NCBI GenBank assembly: GCA_000634415.1
Contig: JFNH01000098.1
Coordinates: 62,001 to 126,000, forward strand
Length of the DNA stretch: 64,000 nt
From: Prochlorococcus sp. scB245a_519A13
GTDB taxonomy: Bacteria; Cyanobacteriota; Cyanobacteriia; PCC-6307; Cyanobiaceae
Direction of reading: 5' to 3'
Positions 32,722 through 43,809 of the stretch are shown here, piece after piece. The position numbers and the translations under genes are program-made. The first letter of the stretch is position 1, and every line of letters starts with the position of its first letter. Below the pieces are notes generated by a model. The model worked only from the letters and a program-made list of their open reading frames with translations. It was not told where the DNA came from and did not search any database.

Positions 32722-33618
32722 TTATTTATTTTTCTCCTCAATCATTTTATGAATTATTGGAGTGAGAATTAGTTCCATTGCGAATCCCATTTTCCCACCA
32801 TTTACAACGATACTTGTTGGACTTGACATAAATGAATCATTAATCATTCCAAGCAAGTATTGAAAATCAATACCCCATTTCTCTCTTGCCCCTTTTCTGA
32901 AATGTATGATCACAAAGCTCTCATCAGGAGTTGGGATATTTCTGCATATGAAAGGATTTGAAGTGTCAATTGTGGGAATTCTTTGGAAATTAATATCAGT
33001 TTTGCTGAATTGTGGGCAGATGTGATTTATATAATCAGGCATTCTTCTTAATATCGTATCCACAATGGTTTCCGCTGAGTAACCTCTTTCTGCGTTATCT
33101 CTATGGATTTTTTGAATCCACTCTAAATTTGTTATCGGAACAACGCCAACAAGTAAATCAGCATAGGATGCCACATTGTATCCATCACCTTCTACCCCGC
33201 CATGCAAACCTTCATAAAAAAGTACGTCTGTCCCCTCAGGAATATCTTCCCATGGAGTAAATTGCCCAGGTTCTAGTGATGTCCCAAGTCTTGTATTATG
33301 TTCTTCTGCTTCTTCAAGACTATGTAGATAATATCTTTTTTTTCCTCCTCCAGTTTCACCATATATTTTAAAAAGTTCTTCTAATTTGTCAAAAAGATTA
33401 GCCTCGGGACCAAAATGAGAGAAATTTTCACCTTTTGAAAGAGCGTCTGCCATAGCTTTTTTCATAGGCATTCTCTCAAATCTGTGGTAACTATCACCTT
33501 CTACAACTGCGGGAACAATATCTTCTCTGGCAAAAATATGCTCAAAGGCTCTTTTTACTGTACTTGTTCCTGCTCCTGAAGATCCTGTTACAGCGACTAC
33601 TGGATGACGTTTTGACAT
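32722..33618 (-). CDS. prk: phosphoribulokinase
   Basis: VAVTGSSGAGTSTVKRAFEHIF, EGDSYHRFERMPM. Confidence 0.97.
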   Translation of the reverse strand: MSKRHPVVAVTGSSGAGTSTVKRAFEHIFAREDIVPAVVEGDSYHRFERMPMKKAMADALSKGENFSHFGPEANLFDKLEELFKIYGETGGGKKRYYLHSLEEAEEHNTRLGTSLEPGQFTPWEDIPEGTDVLFYEGLHGGVEGDGYNVASYADLLVGVVPITNLEWIQKIHRDNAERGYSAETIVDTILRRMPDYINHICPQFSKTDINFQRIPTIDTSNPFICRNIPTPDESFVIIHFRKGAREKWGIDFQYLLGMINDSFMSSPTSIVVNGGKMGFAMELILTPIIHKMIEEKNK

Positions 33619-33708
33619 TTTTTAAAAACAATATCTAATGATTCTGACAGGTCATATGCCAACTTTATGTTTTACTTAAAAATATTTTTTTATTTATTAA
33701 TTTTTTTT

Positions 33709-34782
33709 TTAAATTTCATCCATGATTTTATCTCCGATTTCACTGCAAGATAAAACTTCAGTAGACCCATCAGCTAAATCTGCTGTTCTAAATCCTTTTG
33801 ATAAAACTTTATCAATGGCAGTTTCTAAATTTTCTGCAGCTTCTTCTTCATTTAATCCAATTTTTAACATCATGGAAGCAGATAAAAGCATTGCAATAGG
33901 ATTAGCTATGTTTTTACCAGCTATATCAGGAGCCGAACCATGAACAGGTTCAAAAACGCCTGGGCCATTATTGTTTAAAGAAGCAGATGGAAGCATACCA
34001 ATAGAACCAGTTAACATTGCGGCTAAATCGCTTAAAATATCTCCAAATAAATTACTAGTTAAAATCACATCAAATTGACCGGGATCTCTAACTAATTGCA
34101 TTGCTGCATTATCAACGTACATATTGCTTAGAGATATATTTTTATCTTTTGAGGTGATATTTAAAACTGTATCTCTCCACAATTGACTAACCTCAAGAAC
34201 GTTTGATTTGTCAACAGAACATATTTTTTTATTTCTTTGGTTAGCAATTTTTATTGCTATTTCAGTTATTCTTTCTATTTCGGTCGAATCATAAACCATT
34301 GTATTGAAAGCTTTTGGGATTTTTGTATTTGTTATATGTCCTCTTGGTTTTCCAAAATAAATTCCCCCTATTAATTCTCTTACAACAATAAGATCTACAC
34401 GCTCAACGATTTCTTTTTTTAATGTACTTGCTTCCAAGAGAGATTTTCTTATTTTGACAGGCCTGATATTTGCGAAAAGGTTTAGGGCAGATCTTAACTT
34501 TAGTAACCCACTTTCTGGCCTTAATTCTCTTGCAAGAGAATCATATTTTATATCTCCAACACATGCTAAAAGTACTGCATCACTTTTTTTGCATTGATCT
34601 AGTGTCTCATCTGGAGCAGGAGTACCATATTTTTCATATGCTATCCCTCCAAATAATTTTTCAATAATCTCAATATCGAAATTATGATTTTTTGAAAGTT
34701 TTTTTAAAACTTTTTTTGATACTTCTGAAATTTCTGGTCCAATTCCGTCTCCTGACAATAAAACAATCTTATATTTCTTCAT
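33709..34782 (-). CDS. leuB: 3-isopropylmalate dehydrogenase
   Basis: LLSGDGIGPEI, ELIGGIYFGKPRG, FEPVHGSAPDIAGK. Confidence 0.96.
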   Translation of the reverse strand: MKKYKIVLLSGDGIGPEISEVSKKVLKKLSKNHNFDIEIIEKLFGGIAYEKYGTPAPDETLDQCKKSDAVLLACVGDIKYDSLARELRPESGLLKLRSALNLFANIRPVKIRKSLLEASTLKKEIVERVDLIVVRELIGGIYFGKPRGHITNTKIPKAFNTMVYDSTEIERITEIAIKIANQRNKKICSVDKSNVLEVSQLWRDTVLNITSKDKNISLSNMYVDNAAMQLVRDPGQFDVILTSNLFGDILSDLAAMLTGSIGMLPSASLNNNGPGVFEPVHGSAPDIAGKNIANPIAMLLSASMMLKIGLNEEEAAENLETAIDKVLSKGFRTADLADGSTEVLSCSEIGDKIMDEI

Positions 34783-34810
34783 TTAAATTTTTGTTTACTA
34801 GAACAATAAA

Positions 34811-35845
34811 TTATTGCTTGTCTAATTGTCTAAGTTTTTTTGCTAATTCTGGTAATTTTTTAAAAATACTTGAACTCCTTAGCCATGATTTATTTTCCAT
34901 TGCGGGGAAACCACTAATTACCTTTCCATCTTCTATCTCACAATGGATTCCGCACTTTGAACTCGCAATGACATTATTGCCGACCTTTACCCTATTATTG
35001 ACTCCTACTTGTCCTGCCAAAATAACACCATCTCCAATATTTGCTCCTCCAGCGATACCAACTTGAGCTGCAAATGCACAATTCTTTCCAATTTTTACGC
35101 CATGACCAATTTGAATTAAATTATCCAACTTTGTTCCCTCATCAATAAAAGTAAATCCAACTGCGGGTCTATCAATACAACAATTAGTTCCAATTTCTAC
35201 AAAACTCATTATTTTTACACCACCTTTTTGCGGCATCTTTACCCATTTGCCATTTTCTGGAATAAAACCAAATCCCTCCGATCCAATAACAGAATTTGAA
35301 TTAATTACACAATTATTTTTTAGAGTGGTATTTTCGTAAATAACACAATTTGGATGAATTATATTATTATTTCCTATTCGAACATTGCCTAAAATTGATG
35401 ATCCAGGAAGAATATGATTATTGTCTCCTATTACAGTATTTTCTCCAATATAGACATTAGGTCCAATATGGCAATCTGCTCCAATTATTGCTGTTTTATC
35501 TATAACGGCTGTAGCATGAATTCCTGGTTTGAAATTGATAGTTTTATATAAACAATCCAATACTTCTGCAAATGCAATTCTTGGATTTTTAACGATTATG
35601 TTTGATATATTGAGTTTCTTTAGGGCGCTAACGATTTCATCGTTGTTAGTAGTTATTATTGCTGATGCTTTAGTTAGATCTAATTTTTCTTTAAGAATAT
35701 TATTTTCTTCTAAAAAAGATATTTGATATTTAACTGCAGCATCTAATGAGGCAGCATCATCTATATTTAAATCTTCGAAAATATTGGCACTAATAAAATT
35801 TGAATTTCCTTTTTTTATTAGATCAACTAAATCACTTAAAAGCAT
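34811..35845 (-). CDS. lpxD: UDP-3-O-(3-hydroxymyristoyl)glucosamine N-acyltransferase
   Basis: Hexapeptide repeats; GSEGFGFIPENGKWVKMPQKGGV. Confidence 0.93.
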   Translation of the reverse strand: MLLSDLVDLIKKGNSNFISANIFEDLNIDDAASLDAAVKYQISFLEENNILKEKLDLTKASAIITTNNDEIVSALKKLNISNIIVKNPRIAFAEVLDCLYKTINFKPGIHATAVIDKTAIIGADCHIGPNVYIGENTVIGDNNHILPGSSILGNVRIGNNNIIHPNCVIYENTTLKNNCVINSNSVIGSEGFGFIPENGKWVKMPQKGGVKIMSFVEIGTNCCIDRPAVGFTFIDEGTKLDNLIQIGHGVKIGKNCAFAAQVGIAGGANIGDGVILAGQVGVNNRVKVGNNVIASSKCGIHCEIEDGKVISGFPAMENKSWLRSSSIFKKLPELAKKLRQLDKQ

Positions 35846-35864
35846 TTTTCAGTTTTAATTTTTT

Positions 35865-36947
35865 CTAAGAGAGAGCAAGAACATCTCTATGTACGACAAT
35901 TATCGAGGAGTTGTTATTTTCTTTATTATTTAAGATACTTCTTAATTTGTCGCTACTTATTGATACTAAACCTTTTGCAACTTCTTTATCATTTGTATTT
36001 ACGATTTTAACTGCCTGATTAATTGTAAAGTTTCCCTCTACATTCTTAACACCAACCGCTAAAAGTGAGGCACCTTTTTTTTTAATTGCAAAAGAAGCGC
36101 CATCATCTAAAGTAATTTTCCCTACTGTTTGAATTGCATGTGAAAGCCAACTTTTTTTGTTTCCAATAGGTTTTTCTACTGGATAAAATAAAGTTCCAAT
36201 TTTATTATCATTAAATATTTCAATTAAGTTTTTTTTATTAGTTCCATCAACTAGTTGGACTTCGACTCCTCCTTTTGTTGCTATTTCTGCAGAAATTAAT
36301 TTTGTAGAAATTCCTCCTGTTCCCCATTCATTATTTGAGTTTTGAATATTTTTATCTTTAATTTCCTTTAATTCACTATTATGAACTTCTTTAATAGGTT
36401 GCGCATCTTTATTATTACGTGGATCTTTTGAGTATAGATTTTCAATATCGGTTAATAAAATAAGCTTGTTAGCATTTATAGCCAAGGCAACTAAAGAAGA
36501 GAGGGTATCATTATCTCCATATTTAAGCTCTTCATTTGCTACGGTATCATTTTCATTTACTATTGGAATAACATTCAAATCGATTAATCTTTTTAAAGTT
36601 TTAGAAGCGTTATTAAAGGATTCTCGTGAATTGAAATCAGCTTTAGTTATTAAAATTTGAGCAATATTAAGACCTAATTTATTAAATACTTTATCGTATA
36701 AGGACATTAAATTAACTTGACCTACTGCAGCAGTAGCTTGAAGGGTACTTAAATCATTTGGTCTAGTTTTAATATTTAACTTTTGGCAACCTAATCCAAC
36801 GGCTCCACTAGTTACTAAAATTAACTTGTTTCCTTTTGCAAGAAAACTTGTAAATGATCTAGAAAGGTTTTCAATAACTTCTTCTGTAGATGTTTCCTCT
36901 GTTCCTCTTAAAATACTAGTACCAATTTTTATAACCCAAGTTTTCAT
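35865..36947 (-). CDS. proB: glutamate 5-kinase
   Basis: [32 protein letters not shown]. Confidence 0.95.
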   Translation of the reverse strand: MKTWVIKIGTSILRGTEETSTEEVIENLSRSFTSFLAKGNKLILVTSGAVGLGCQKLNIKTRPNDLSTLQATAAVGQVNLMSLYDKVFNKLGLNIAQILITKADFNSRESFNNASKTLKRLIDLNVIPIVNENDTVANEELKYGDNDTLSSLVALAINANKLILLTDIENLYSKDPRNNKDAQPIKEVHNSELKEIKDKNIQNSNNEWGTGGISTKLISAEIATKGGVEVQLVDGTNKKNLIEIFNDNKIGTLFYPVEKPIGNKKSWLSHAIQTVGKITLDDGASFAIKKKGASLLAVGVKNVEGNFTINQAVKIVNTNDKEVAKGLVSISSDKLRSILNNKENNNSSIIVVHRDVLALS

Positions 36948-37438
36948 TTTATAAAATGAGAAATTAATTTTTCTATTGTCAAAGTTAAATTAAATTTTAT
37001 AGGCAAGCCATCTCTATTTAATCTCTTAACTAATATTGTTTTTATATCACATCTATTCCCAACAATAATATCTGTAAAAATTCTGTCGCCAATAATGGCT
37101 ATATTTTTTGGCTCTCTGCCAATTTCTTTGATAGCAGACAAAGTTACTTTTTTTCTAGGTTTTGAGGCATTGTATTTATACCTTAAATTTAATTCTTTCG
37201 CTATTTTTGCGATTCTTTTTTTTGATGGATTATTACTTATCAGATATAAGGAGAAAAGTTTTTTAGATTCTATGATCCAATTTTTTACAGCTTTTGGGAT
37301 CATATTTGATTTTCTATTTAATAGAGTCCCATCCACGTCTAGCAATAAAGAATTAATTCCTTTTTTTTGCAACTCAGATTGAGAAATATTATATATTGGT
37401 AAGTTTGAATCCCAATTGACTTTTAGGATAGATCTCAT
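36944..37438 (-). CDS. YqeG-family HAD phosphatase
   Basis: [24 protein letters not shown]. Confidence 0.88.
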   Translation of the reverse strand: MRSILKVNWDSNLPIYNISQSELQKKGINSLLLDVDGTLLNRKSNMIPKAVKNWIIESKKLFSLYLISNNPSKKRIAKIAKELNLRYKYNASKPRKKVTLSAIKEIGREPKNIAIIGDRIFTDIIVGNRCDIKTILVKRLNRDGLPIKFNLTLTIEKLISHFIK

Positions 37439-37443
37439 TTATT

Positions 37444-37980
37444 TTAAGAACTACTTTTTTCAAGCTCAGTTTCAATCAAAGGTTGAATTTTATCGAACTC
37501 ATCATCTTCAACTAATAAGACACCTTTGTCTTTTAATTTACCCACAATAAAAAAAGGATCTAGTGGTATATATAAGCCATATTCTTGGTCAAAAAGATTA
37601 AAGTTAACGAGCAATTCATAACTCTCACTATCATCATCGACGTAATCTTCTTCTAATTCATCGTAAATTGGTTCTTCAAGTTCTCCTGATACTGTTAATG
37701 TAACTGCTGATCTGATAAGTCTTAAATCATGTTCTTGAAGGACTGCTTCAGCATTTTTTAGTATTTGTTCATTTTTATCTATTTTCTCAATTAGTTCAGG
37801 TTCATCTTTTTCATTTATCTTAAAAAGACTTACTGGTGTATCAACTGGCGTTAATAAAGCATATTCTTGGCCTTCAACACTTACTAATTGTTCAAGATAA
37901 CAAAATAGCTCGTTTCCATTTGTGTCATTTAACAAAAGAGTCTGTGCATCATAATTATCATTTGAATTAGTTTCTTTCAT
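37444..37980 (-). CDS. DUF3727-type conserved cyanobacterial protein
   Basis: Acidic protein in conserved position between ruvX and HAD gene; family assignment from recollection. Confidence 0.6.
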   Translation of the reverse strand: MKETNSNDNYDAQTLLLNDTNGNELFCYLEQLVSVEGQEYALLTPVDTPVSLFKINEKDEPELIEKIDKNEQILKNAEAVLQEHDLRLIRSAVTLTVSGELEEPIYDELEEDYVDDDSESYELLVNFNLFDQEYGLYIPLDPFFIVGKLKDKGVLLVEDDEFDKIQPLIETELEKSSS

Positions 37981-38006
37981 TTAAAAATTATCTATCCTTT
38001 TTAATA

Positions 38007-38468
38007 CTAATATTTTATCTGATGTTTACCAGCTATTTCTTCTAATTCAGGACCTTCTTCGATCCATTGTTCAAGTATTATTTTTGCTGAAAAACTATCA
38101 ATCAATCCGGATTTATCTTTTTTTATTCCAAATCTTTCTGAAGATTCCCAAGTTGAACTATGTTCGTTGACATAAGAAAATGGAAGCTTTAATTCATTTG
38201 AAAGTAATTGACCGTAATTTTTACAGTCAATAGCTTGAGTGGTCATTTGACCTTCCTCATCTAGAGGAATACCCACAATAAAACCAGTCAAATTAAATTC
38301 ATTTATATAATTTCTAATGATTTTAATCTCTTGATTATTTTTAAATCGTTTTACTGCTGGAAGTATATTTGAAGTTATGCAAAGGGGATCACAATAGGCT
38401 AATCCTATTCTTTTGGTACCTATATCCAAACTCAAAATTGACTTGGGTTTGGGTTTGCAATATTTCAC
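38007..38468 (-). CDS. ruvX: Holliday junction resolvase-like protein RuvX/YqgF
   Basis: [30 protein letters not shown]. Confidence 0.92.
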   Translation of the reverse strand: MKYCKPKPKSILSLDIGTKRIGLAYCDPLCITSNILPAVKRFKNNQEIKIIRNYINEFNLTGFIVGIPLDEEGQMTTQAIDCKNYGQLLSNELKLPFSYVNEHSSTWESSERFGIKKDKSGLIDSFSAKIILEQWIEEGPELEEIAGKHQIKY

Positions 38469-39520
38469 TTTGTTTTTAATGGAAAAGGAGATGGATATGG
38501 ATTACCTTGTGGACTTAATTTTTCAAAAATTGATTCCAAAGATTGATTTATTATATTTACTTGTTTGGCTTCATTCTTAATTATTGTGTTCCTAATAAGT
38601 ATTATTTCTTGACTTTTTTCTTTGATATTACACTCTTCGAGAAAAACATTTAATTGAGAATTTTCTTTATAGGTTTTTAAATATGAAACAGGTGATTTTT
38701 CAAAAAATCTTTTTATAAATTCTTTTAAAATAGAATTGAATCTATTATCCCAATATCTACTTATAGTTAAAGTATAAATTTCCTCATTTTGATAATTAAT
38801 ATCTTTTAAAATTGTACATAAAACAGAATTTTCATAAATTAAGGCACCACTCTTAGAATTATTTCTTTTAAGAATGTCGTCTTGATCAAAATCTAAAATA
38901 TTTCTTATTAAGGGAGATTGATTTGATCTTATGAAATTAACTATTTTTAATATATTTTCTTTATTAATGTTTTGGAATTCATTAATTAATGTATAGGCAT
39001 TGGTATTTTGATTTGTAGGTTTATTTTGATCAGAACCATCCCAAAAGATTATTTCTCCTAACGGTTGAAAGCCTAATTCTCTTGAGTTTGATATGAGGTC
39101 AACATCATTTATATCTGAATTAATTATCCAACTTGAAGTTTTGATTTCTTTTATTGAGATAGATTTTTTTATCAATCCTAAAGTTAATTGTTTATCTGTT
39201 AAAGAACACTTGCTATTAATCAACTTGGGCTTAGATATTTTTAAGCAAGTCTCTTTTTTGTTTAAAGGAAAAATATTCAAATAACCAATAATTTCGTTTC
39301 CATATATAGCAATTATGCATTTATTTTTATTTTTCTTAAGATTATTCAAGAAGATTTTTAAGTCATCAAAGGTATTTATAATTGCCATTTTTAAAAACCA
39401 ATTATTCAATTCCTTATTTTTAATATCTATTAAAAGATTAATGTGCCGTATATGGAGTTCTTCAAAAGTTACTTCCATTCCTTTTTTAGATTGAAAAGAA
39501 TAAGAGGTATCTTTTTTCAT
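38465..39520 (-). CDS. hypothetical protein, GNAT-like N-terminal region
   Basis: [16 protein letters not shown] resembles an acetyltransferase strand; weak. Confidence 0.45.
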   Translation of the reverse strand: MKKDTSYSFQSKKGMEVTFEELHIRHINLLIDIKNKELNNWFLKMAIINTFDDLKIFLNNLKKNKNKCIIAIYGNEIIGYLNIFPLNKKETCLKISKPKLINSKCSLTDKQLTLGLIKKSISIKEIKTSSWIINSDINDVDLISNSRELGFQPLGEIIFWDGSDQNKPTNQNTNAYTLINEFQNINKENILKIVNFIRSNQSPLIRNILDFDQDDILKRNNSKSGALIYENSVLCTILKDINYQNEEIYTLTISRYWDNRFNSILKEFIKRFFEKSPVSYLKTYKENSQLNVFLEECNIKEKSQEIILIRNTIIKNEAKQVNIINQSLESIFEKLSPQGNPYPSPFPLKTK

Positions 39521-40687
39521 TTACTTTTTTTCTCTTATTAATACTATAGGGGTTTTTTCATCTCCATTGCCAGCTGGATTAGATAATAAGGTTCTTTTAA
39601 GTATTTTATTTATTTTTTTATTTGAACTTGCTAAGACTTTCACACCTCCAAGATCATTAACATCGACAACAGCAACATCTATATTTAGATAGTTTGAGAC
39701 TTCCTCACAAAATAAATCAGCATTGAGAGGACCCATGACTATACTCTTGTCGTAAGGTGTAACTGTGCCGCTTATATCATCAATGAGAGATGATTCTGAA
39801 CCAGTTAACCTATAAAACATACCGTTAATCCCTAATAATTTGAAGAGACATCCAACAAATAGTGCAAAGGTTATTCTTGTGACTCCAATTCTATTTATTA
39901 ATAATTGCATGCCGCAAGCTGTTGCGAGACTGCTTGTAGGGTGAAAAAAATAACATAAAGCTTTCGAGAATAAACTATATTCTAAATTTTGAGGGGAAAT
40001 ATATCTATTTTGCATAATCGCTAGCGGACTCTCACCGATAGTTAAGATATCATTTTTTTCTACAATTCCTTTGCAGTATTCAATCACAGTATTTACTGGG
40101 TTATCAAAGGAACCAAGTAAATCAGTTTTAATAGCAAAAGCTTTATATTTATTATTTATTGGAATTTCAAAAACTTCTTTTGACCTTTGTTTTTGACCAT
40201 CTAAATTAATTAAGAAACAATCCTTATTATTTGAAATACCAAAATGTCCATAGTTCTCCCAATATATTTTTAACCATAGATATTTTATTTTTTTTCTAAA
40301 ATTATTATTGCTAAATTTATATATGATTCTTACAAATAATTCTGAATTTGACTTGATAATTGTTGTTTGCCAATAATTATTTAAATTCTTAATTTTATTA
40401 TTTTCATATATATAAATATCTTCTTGATAGTTGAAATTTTGGCAATATTCGTTACCTTTAGTTTTAAAAAAATCTAATTCAAAATTTATATTAGAAACCA
40501 TCGTCTCTTTGGCCTTACTTTTATTAGTTATTTTTAAATCTATAATTAATTCGTTTAAACCATCCTTTTTTTTGATTTTGTAATTTATTGGTACCAGATT
40601 TAACTCTGATTTGGGTGAGTTTTTAATATATAAATCTGAAAGAATTAAAAAAATTAAAAGAACTAAGAGAATATTTATTAATATCAT
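39521..40687 (-). CDS. F420-0:gamma-glutamyl ligase-like protein (CofE domain)
   Basis: C-terminal DDISGTVTPYDKSIVMGPLNADLFCEEVS, VVDVNDLGGVKVLA. Confidence 0.7.
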   Translation of the reverse strand: MILINILLVLLIFLILSDLYIKNSPKSELNLVPINYKIKKKDGLNELIIDLKITNKSKAKETMVSNINFELDFFKTKGNEYCQNFNYQEDIYIYENNKIKNLNNYWQTTIIKSNSELFVRIIYKFSNNNFRKKIKYLWLKIYWENYGHFGISNNKDCFLINLDGQKQRSKEVFEIPINNKYKAFAIKTDLLGSFDNPVNTVIEYCKGIVEKNDILTIGESPLAIMQNRYISPQNLEYSLFSKALCYFFHPTSSLATACGMQLLINRIGVTRITFALFVGCLFKLLGINGMFYRLTGSESSLIDDISGTVTPYDKSIVMGPLNADLFCEEVSNYLNIDVAVVDVNDLGGVKVLASSNKKINKILKRTLLSNPAGNGDEKTPIVLIREKK

Positions 40688-40696
40688 TTTTTTGAA

Positions 40697-41245
40697 TTAA
40701 TTTTTGTTTTTATCTTTTTTTTCAGAAATGATACTGTTGTATTCATTAAAACTTTCTAGAGAAAATGCCGTATCTTCTATATCAATTCCCTTTAGTTCTC
40801 CTATAACTTTGTTTAATTCATCTATATTAATCATTCCATTTTTATCATATTGCACTTCTCCATCACTATTTAAAATAATGGTTTGTGGAATTAATCCGTT
40901 CCAATAATAATTAGGTTCATTTCTAAGATCAGACTTTGCTTTTTCCTGTAATTCATCAGTAGTTAGAGCAATGATATCTATATTATTTCTCCATATCAAA
41001 TCTAAACCAGATATTATTGGAGCCATAGCTTTACTATCTGAGCTATCGTCAAGATAAAAAAATAAGACTGTGACTCTTTTATTTTTTAATGATTCTTGAA
41101 GTGTTGTCTTGGGAGGAACTATAGCCCCATTACCTGCGTATATTGGGAAAATGTTGCCATCGTAACTATCAGTATCTCTAGAGGCATTTGCTTTAAATGG
41201 GCTTAAAAAAATTAATGCTATCAGGATCCATTGAATTATTTTCAT
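40697..41245 (-). CDS. thioredoxin-fold protein with signal peptide (likely thylakoid/periplasmic)
   Basis: Signal peptide ending KANAS; VTVLFFYLDDSSDSKAMAPII thioredoxin-like. Confidence 0.65.
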   Translation of the reverse strand: MKIIQWILIALIFLSPFKANASRDTDSYDGNIFPIYAGNGAIVPPKTTLQESLKNKRVTVLFFYLDDSSDSKAMAPIISGLDLIWRNNIDIIALTTDELQEKAKSDLRNEPNYYWNGLIPQTIILNSDGEVQYDKNGMINIDELNKVIGELKGIDIEDTAFSLESFNEYNSIISEKKDKNKN

Positions 41246-41259
41246 TAAAGTTTAATAAC

Positions 41260-42876
41260 TTACTTTGAACTTGATTTTCCTAATCCTTGAAGGATTCCCT
41301 TCCCCACTAGACCGATAGCTTTACCAACAACCTTTGTAAGGAAAGTCACGAAAAGATTACCGATATATTTTACAGCAATTTCTAACTGCGGTGCTACGGC
41401 ATCTCTTATCTCAACTAACAATGTAACTTGTTTTTGTAGCCATTCTAGATTCTCTAATTCTTTCTCCCTATTTTCATTTTTAAAGTAACGGGTAAATTTT
41501 TTATCGATAATATCAATATATTCTCTTTTACTTTCATACAAATAGATAGGCATATAAATATAGTCATGCCAGCGATTGTAGTTATTAATATTATTTCTAA
41601 ATCTTTCAAAATTTCTTGTCGATTGTAATTCGGGATTTATAAGTACAGTTCTTAATTCAGGCCAAGAAGAACAAATATTAAAGATTTCAGAAGCTAATAA
41701 ATTACAGTTCCTTATTGTCCAGTTTGAAATAATATTTTCAAGGATCAAAAACGATTCTGTTTCATATAGAGGGAGTAATTTGCCATCATAGTCAAGAGCT
41801 TCATTTTTAATAATTGGATCAATAAACATAATTGATTCATGTGATTCTCTATCTATCTCTTCGCAACTTACCTCACTATAAATAAAATCATTTATTGAAA
41901 TAGATTCGCCCCCTTTTTTTAATCGAAAATAACTGTCTGTGATATTTGAAATTGTATTAACTTTAAGTTCTTTTATAAGAGAATTTAAATCATCTTTAAA
42001 ATCTTTCTCCTTATAGTTTTCCTTAATATTTTTGACTAAATTATCTAACTCATCTAACATTTTGCAAATTAGTCGCGAAATGAATTCTTTCTTTATTCCA
42101 GAGAGAATTATTGATGAATTATTAAATTCAACCTGTAAGTTAGTTGAGCTATACCTTTCTTTTAGTCTATCTAAAATCAAATTCCATATTTCTGTGGTGT
42201 TTTTATCTTTAATGAAAACAGTGTTCTTATTTTCAAGATTAATTTTATTTTCAGTGTAAACTGCCTCTGTATAAAGTTCTAGTGAATTGCCCCATAAGAA
42301 AATTAGAAAAGATTTTGCAGTAATAAGTTCTCTTAATCTTCCTTTTAAAATGAATTTATAAAATTCTGGAGTTGAATCAGAGTTGACATATTTGAATATA
42401 TAGTTAACTTCAGAATCTATTTGTTTAAGCCCTGAAGTTAGAATTTTTTGACTAAAAGAGAGAGGCTTATTTTTGTTTAATTGAACTTGGGAATTATTTT
42501 CAATATCAAATACCCTGCCTCCATTTAAAATGGTATCAATAGATTCAAGAACTTTTTCTGCACTGGGATTTAAAAGAAAACCTTCAGCATTTAACGATGG
42601 AGGGGTATTTGCTTCATAAGCAAGTTCGCCAGAGAGAATTATAAGAAACTTTGACTGATCATACCTTTCTCTTAATTTTAATAATTCTAACCTTATAAGA
42701 TCTTCTGATTGGAAATTAAGAACATTCCATATAACTAAATCTGGAGTTTTATTACCTATTCCATTATTAAAATTAATTTCTAAATTTTGGTCTAGTGATG
42801 TTAACTTAAGCGATAAAGATTCTGCTATTAAGCTTGGAGCAATAATCAATATCGATTTTTTTGAAATTAATTCCAA
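41260..42876 (-). CDS. DUF3685-type conserved cyanobacterial protein
   Basis: Response-regulator-like N-terminus, large helical C-terminus. Confidence 0.6.
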   Translation of the reverse strand: MELISKKSILIIAPSLIAESLSLKLTSLDQNLEINFNNGIGNKTPDLVIWNVLNFQSEDLIRLELLKLRERYDQSKFLIILSGELAYEANTPPSLNAEGFLLNPSAEKVLESIDTILNGGRVFDIENNSQVQLNKNKPLSFSQKILTSGLKQIDSEVNYIFKYVNSDSTPEFYKFILKGRLRELITAKSFLIFLWGNSLELYTEAVYTENKINLENKNTVFIKDKNTTEIWNLILDRLKERYSSTNLQVEFNNSSIILSGIKKEFISRLICKMLDELDNLVKNIKENYKEKDFKDDLNSLIKELKVNTISNITDSYFRLKKGGESISINDFIYSEVSCEEIDRESHESIMFIDPIIKNEALDYDGKLLPLYETESFLILENIISNWTIRNCNLLASEIFNICSSWPELRTVLINPELQSTRNFERFRNNINNYNRWHDYIYMPIYLYESKREYIDIIDKKFTRYFKNENREKELENLEWLQKQVTLLVEIRDAVAPQLEIAVKYIGNLFVTFLTKVVGKAIGLVGKGILQGLGKSSSK

Positions 42877-42955
42877 GACTAGATTTCTTATCTCTTATAC
42901 AAAATTAACTAACAATTACTGCAAACACCAGCCTTAAATCAATTTTTATACTCTT

Positions 42956-43723
42956 TTAAGCGTAGTAATTTGTGTTTAAATCAATGTCATTTAATCTCTC
43001 TGCTGACAATACATTATTCGCTTCGTTTATCGTGAATTTATTTTCATATAGAGCTTTACCTACTATTACTCCAAATAGTCCAGAGTTTTCAAATTTTACT
43101 AAGGATAATAAATCAGAAATTGAACCAACACCTCCTGAGGCTATTACTGGAATATCTGTAATTTCAAGTATGCTTTTTATGAATTCTTCATTTGTCCCTT
43201 CTAAAGTCCCATCTGTATTTATATCTGTAACAATAAAACTAGCAATTTTAAATGAAGAAAACTCCTTTACTAGATCTTTGGCAAAAATATTAGATTGCTC
43301 AAGCCACCCCCTTGTACTAACTTTTCCATCTTTTGCATCTATCCCAACAATTATCCTTCCAGGAAATTTATTTGATAAGTCTTTAACTAGCTCTTTATTT
43401 TCTATTGCAGAGGTTCCCATGATAACTTTCTCTATACCATAAGAAAATAATTGTTCTATTCTTTCTTGAGACCTTATGCCCCCGCCTATTTGAATAGGTA
43501 TGTTAACTGTTTTTGCAATCTTTTTTATTGATTTATCGTTAGTTGGGGATCCAGTTTTTGCCGCATCCAAATCAACTATATGTATATATTTTGCTCCTTC
43601 GCTTTCCCAAAATTTAGCTTGCTCATGAGGCTCTTTTGTGAAGTCTTTTCTTTTATTAAAGTCGCCTTTAAAAAGCCTTACACACTTACCATTCATTAAA
43701 TCAATTGCTGGTATTAGGTCCAT
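42956..43723 (-). CDS. hisA: HisA, phosphoribosylformimino-AICAR ribotide isomerase
   Basis: IPAIDLMNGKCVRLFKGDF, QIGGGIRS, IASGGVGSI. Confidence 0.96.
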   Translation of the reverse strand: MDLIPAIDLMNGKCVRLFKGDFNKRKDFTKEPHEQAKFWESEGAKYIHIVDLDAAKTGSPTNDKSIKKIAKTVNIPIQIGGGIRSQERIEQLFSYGIEKVIMGTSAIENKELVKDLSNKFPGRIIVGIDAKDGKVSTRGWLEQSNIFAKDLVKEFSSFKIASFIVTDINTDGTLEGTNEEFIKSILEITDIPVIASGGVGSISDLLSLVKFENSGLFGVIVGKALYENKFTINEANNVLSAERLNDIDLNTNYYA

Positions 43724-43809
43724 AGAATCATCCTTTTCATTAATTACTTATTAGTAGTACTATTCAATATGTAATTCTATTTAAGATTACTACTTCAGTT
43801 AAATATTTT

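Noticed and set aside
34692-35066. 124-aa plus-strand ORF spanning leuB and lpxD
   Set aside because: Antisense to two confident genes; no recognisable motifs
42972-43442. 156-aa plus-strand ORF antisense to hisA
   Set aside because: Lies wholly within a confident hisA on the opposite strand; Ser/Pro-rich low-quality translation typical of shadow ORFs
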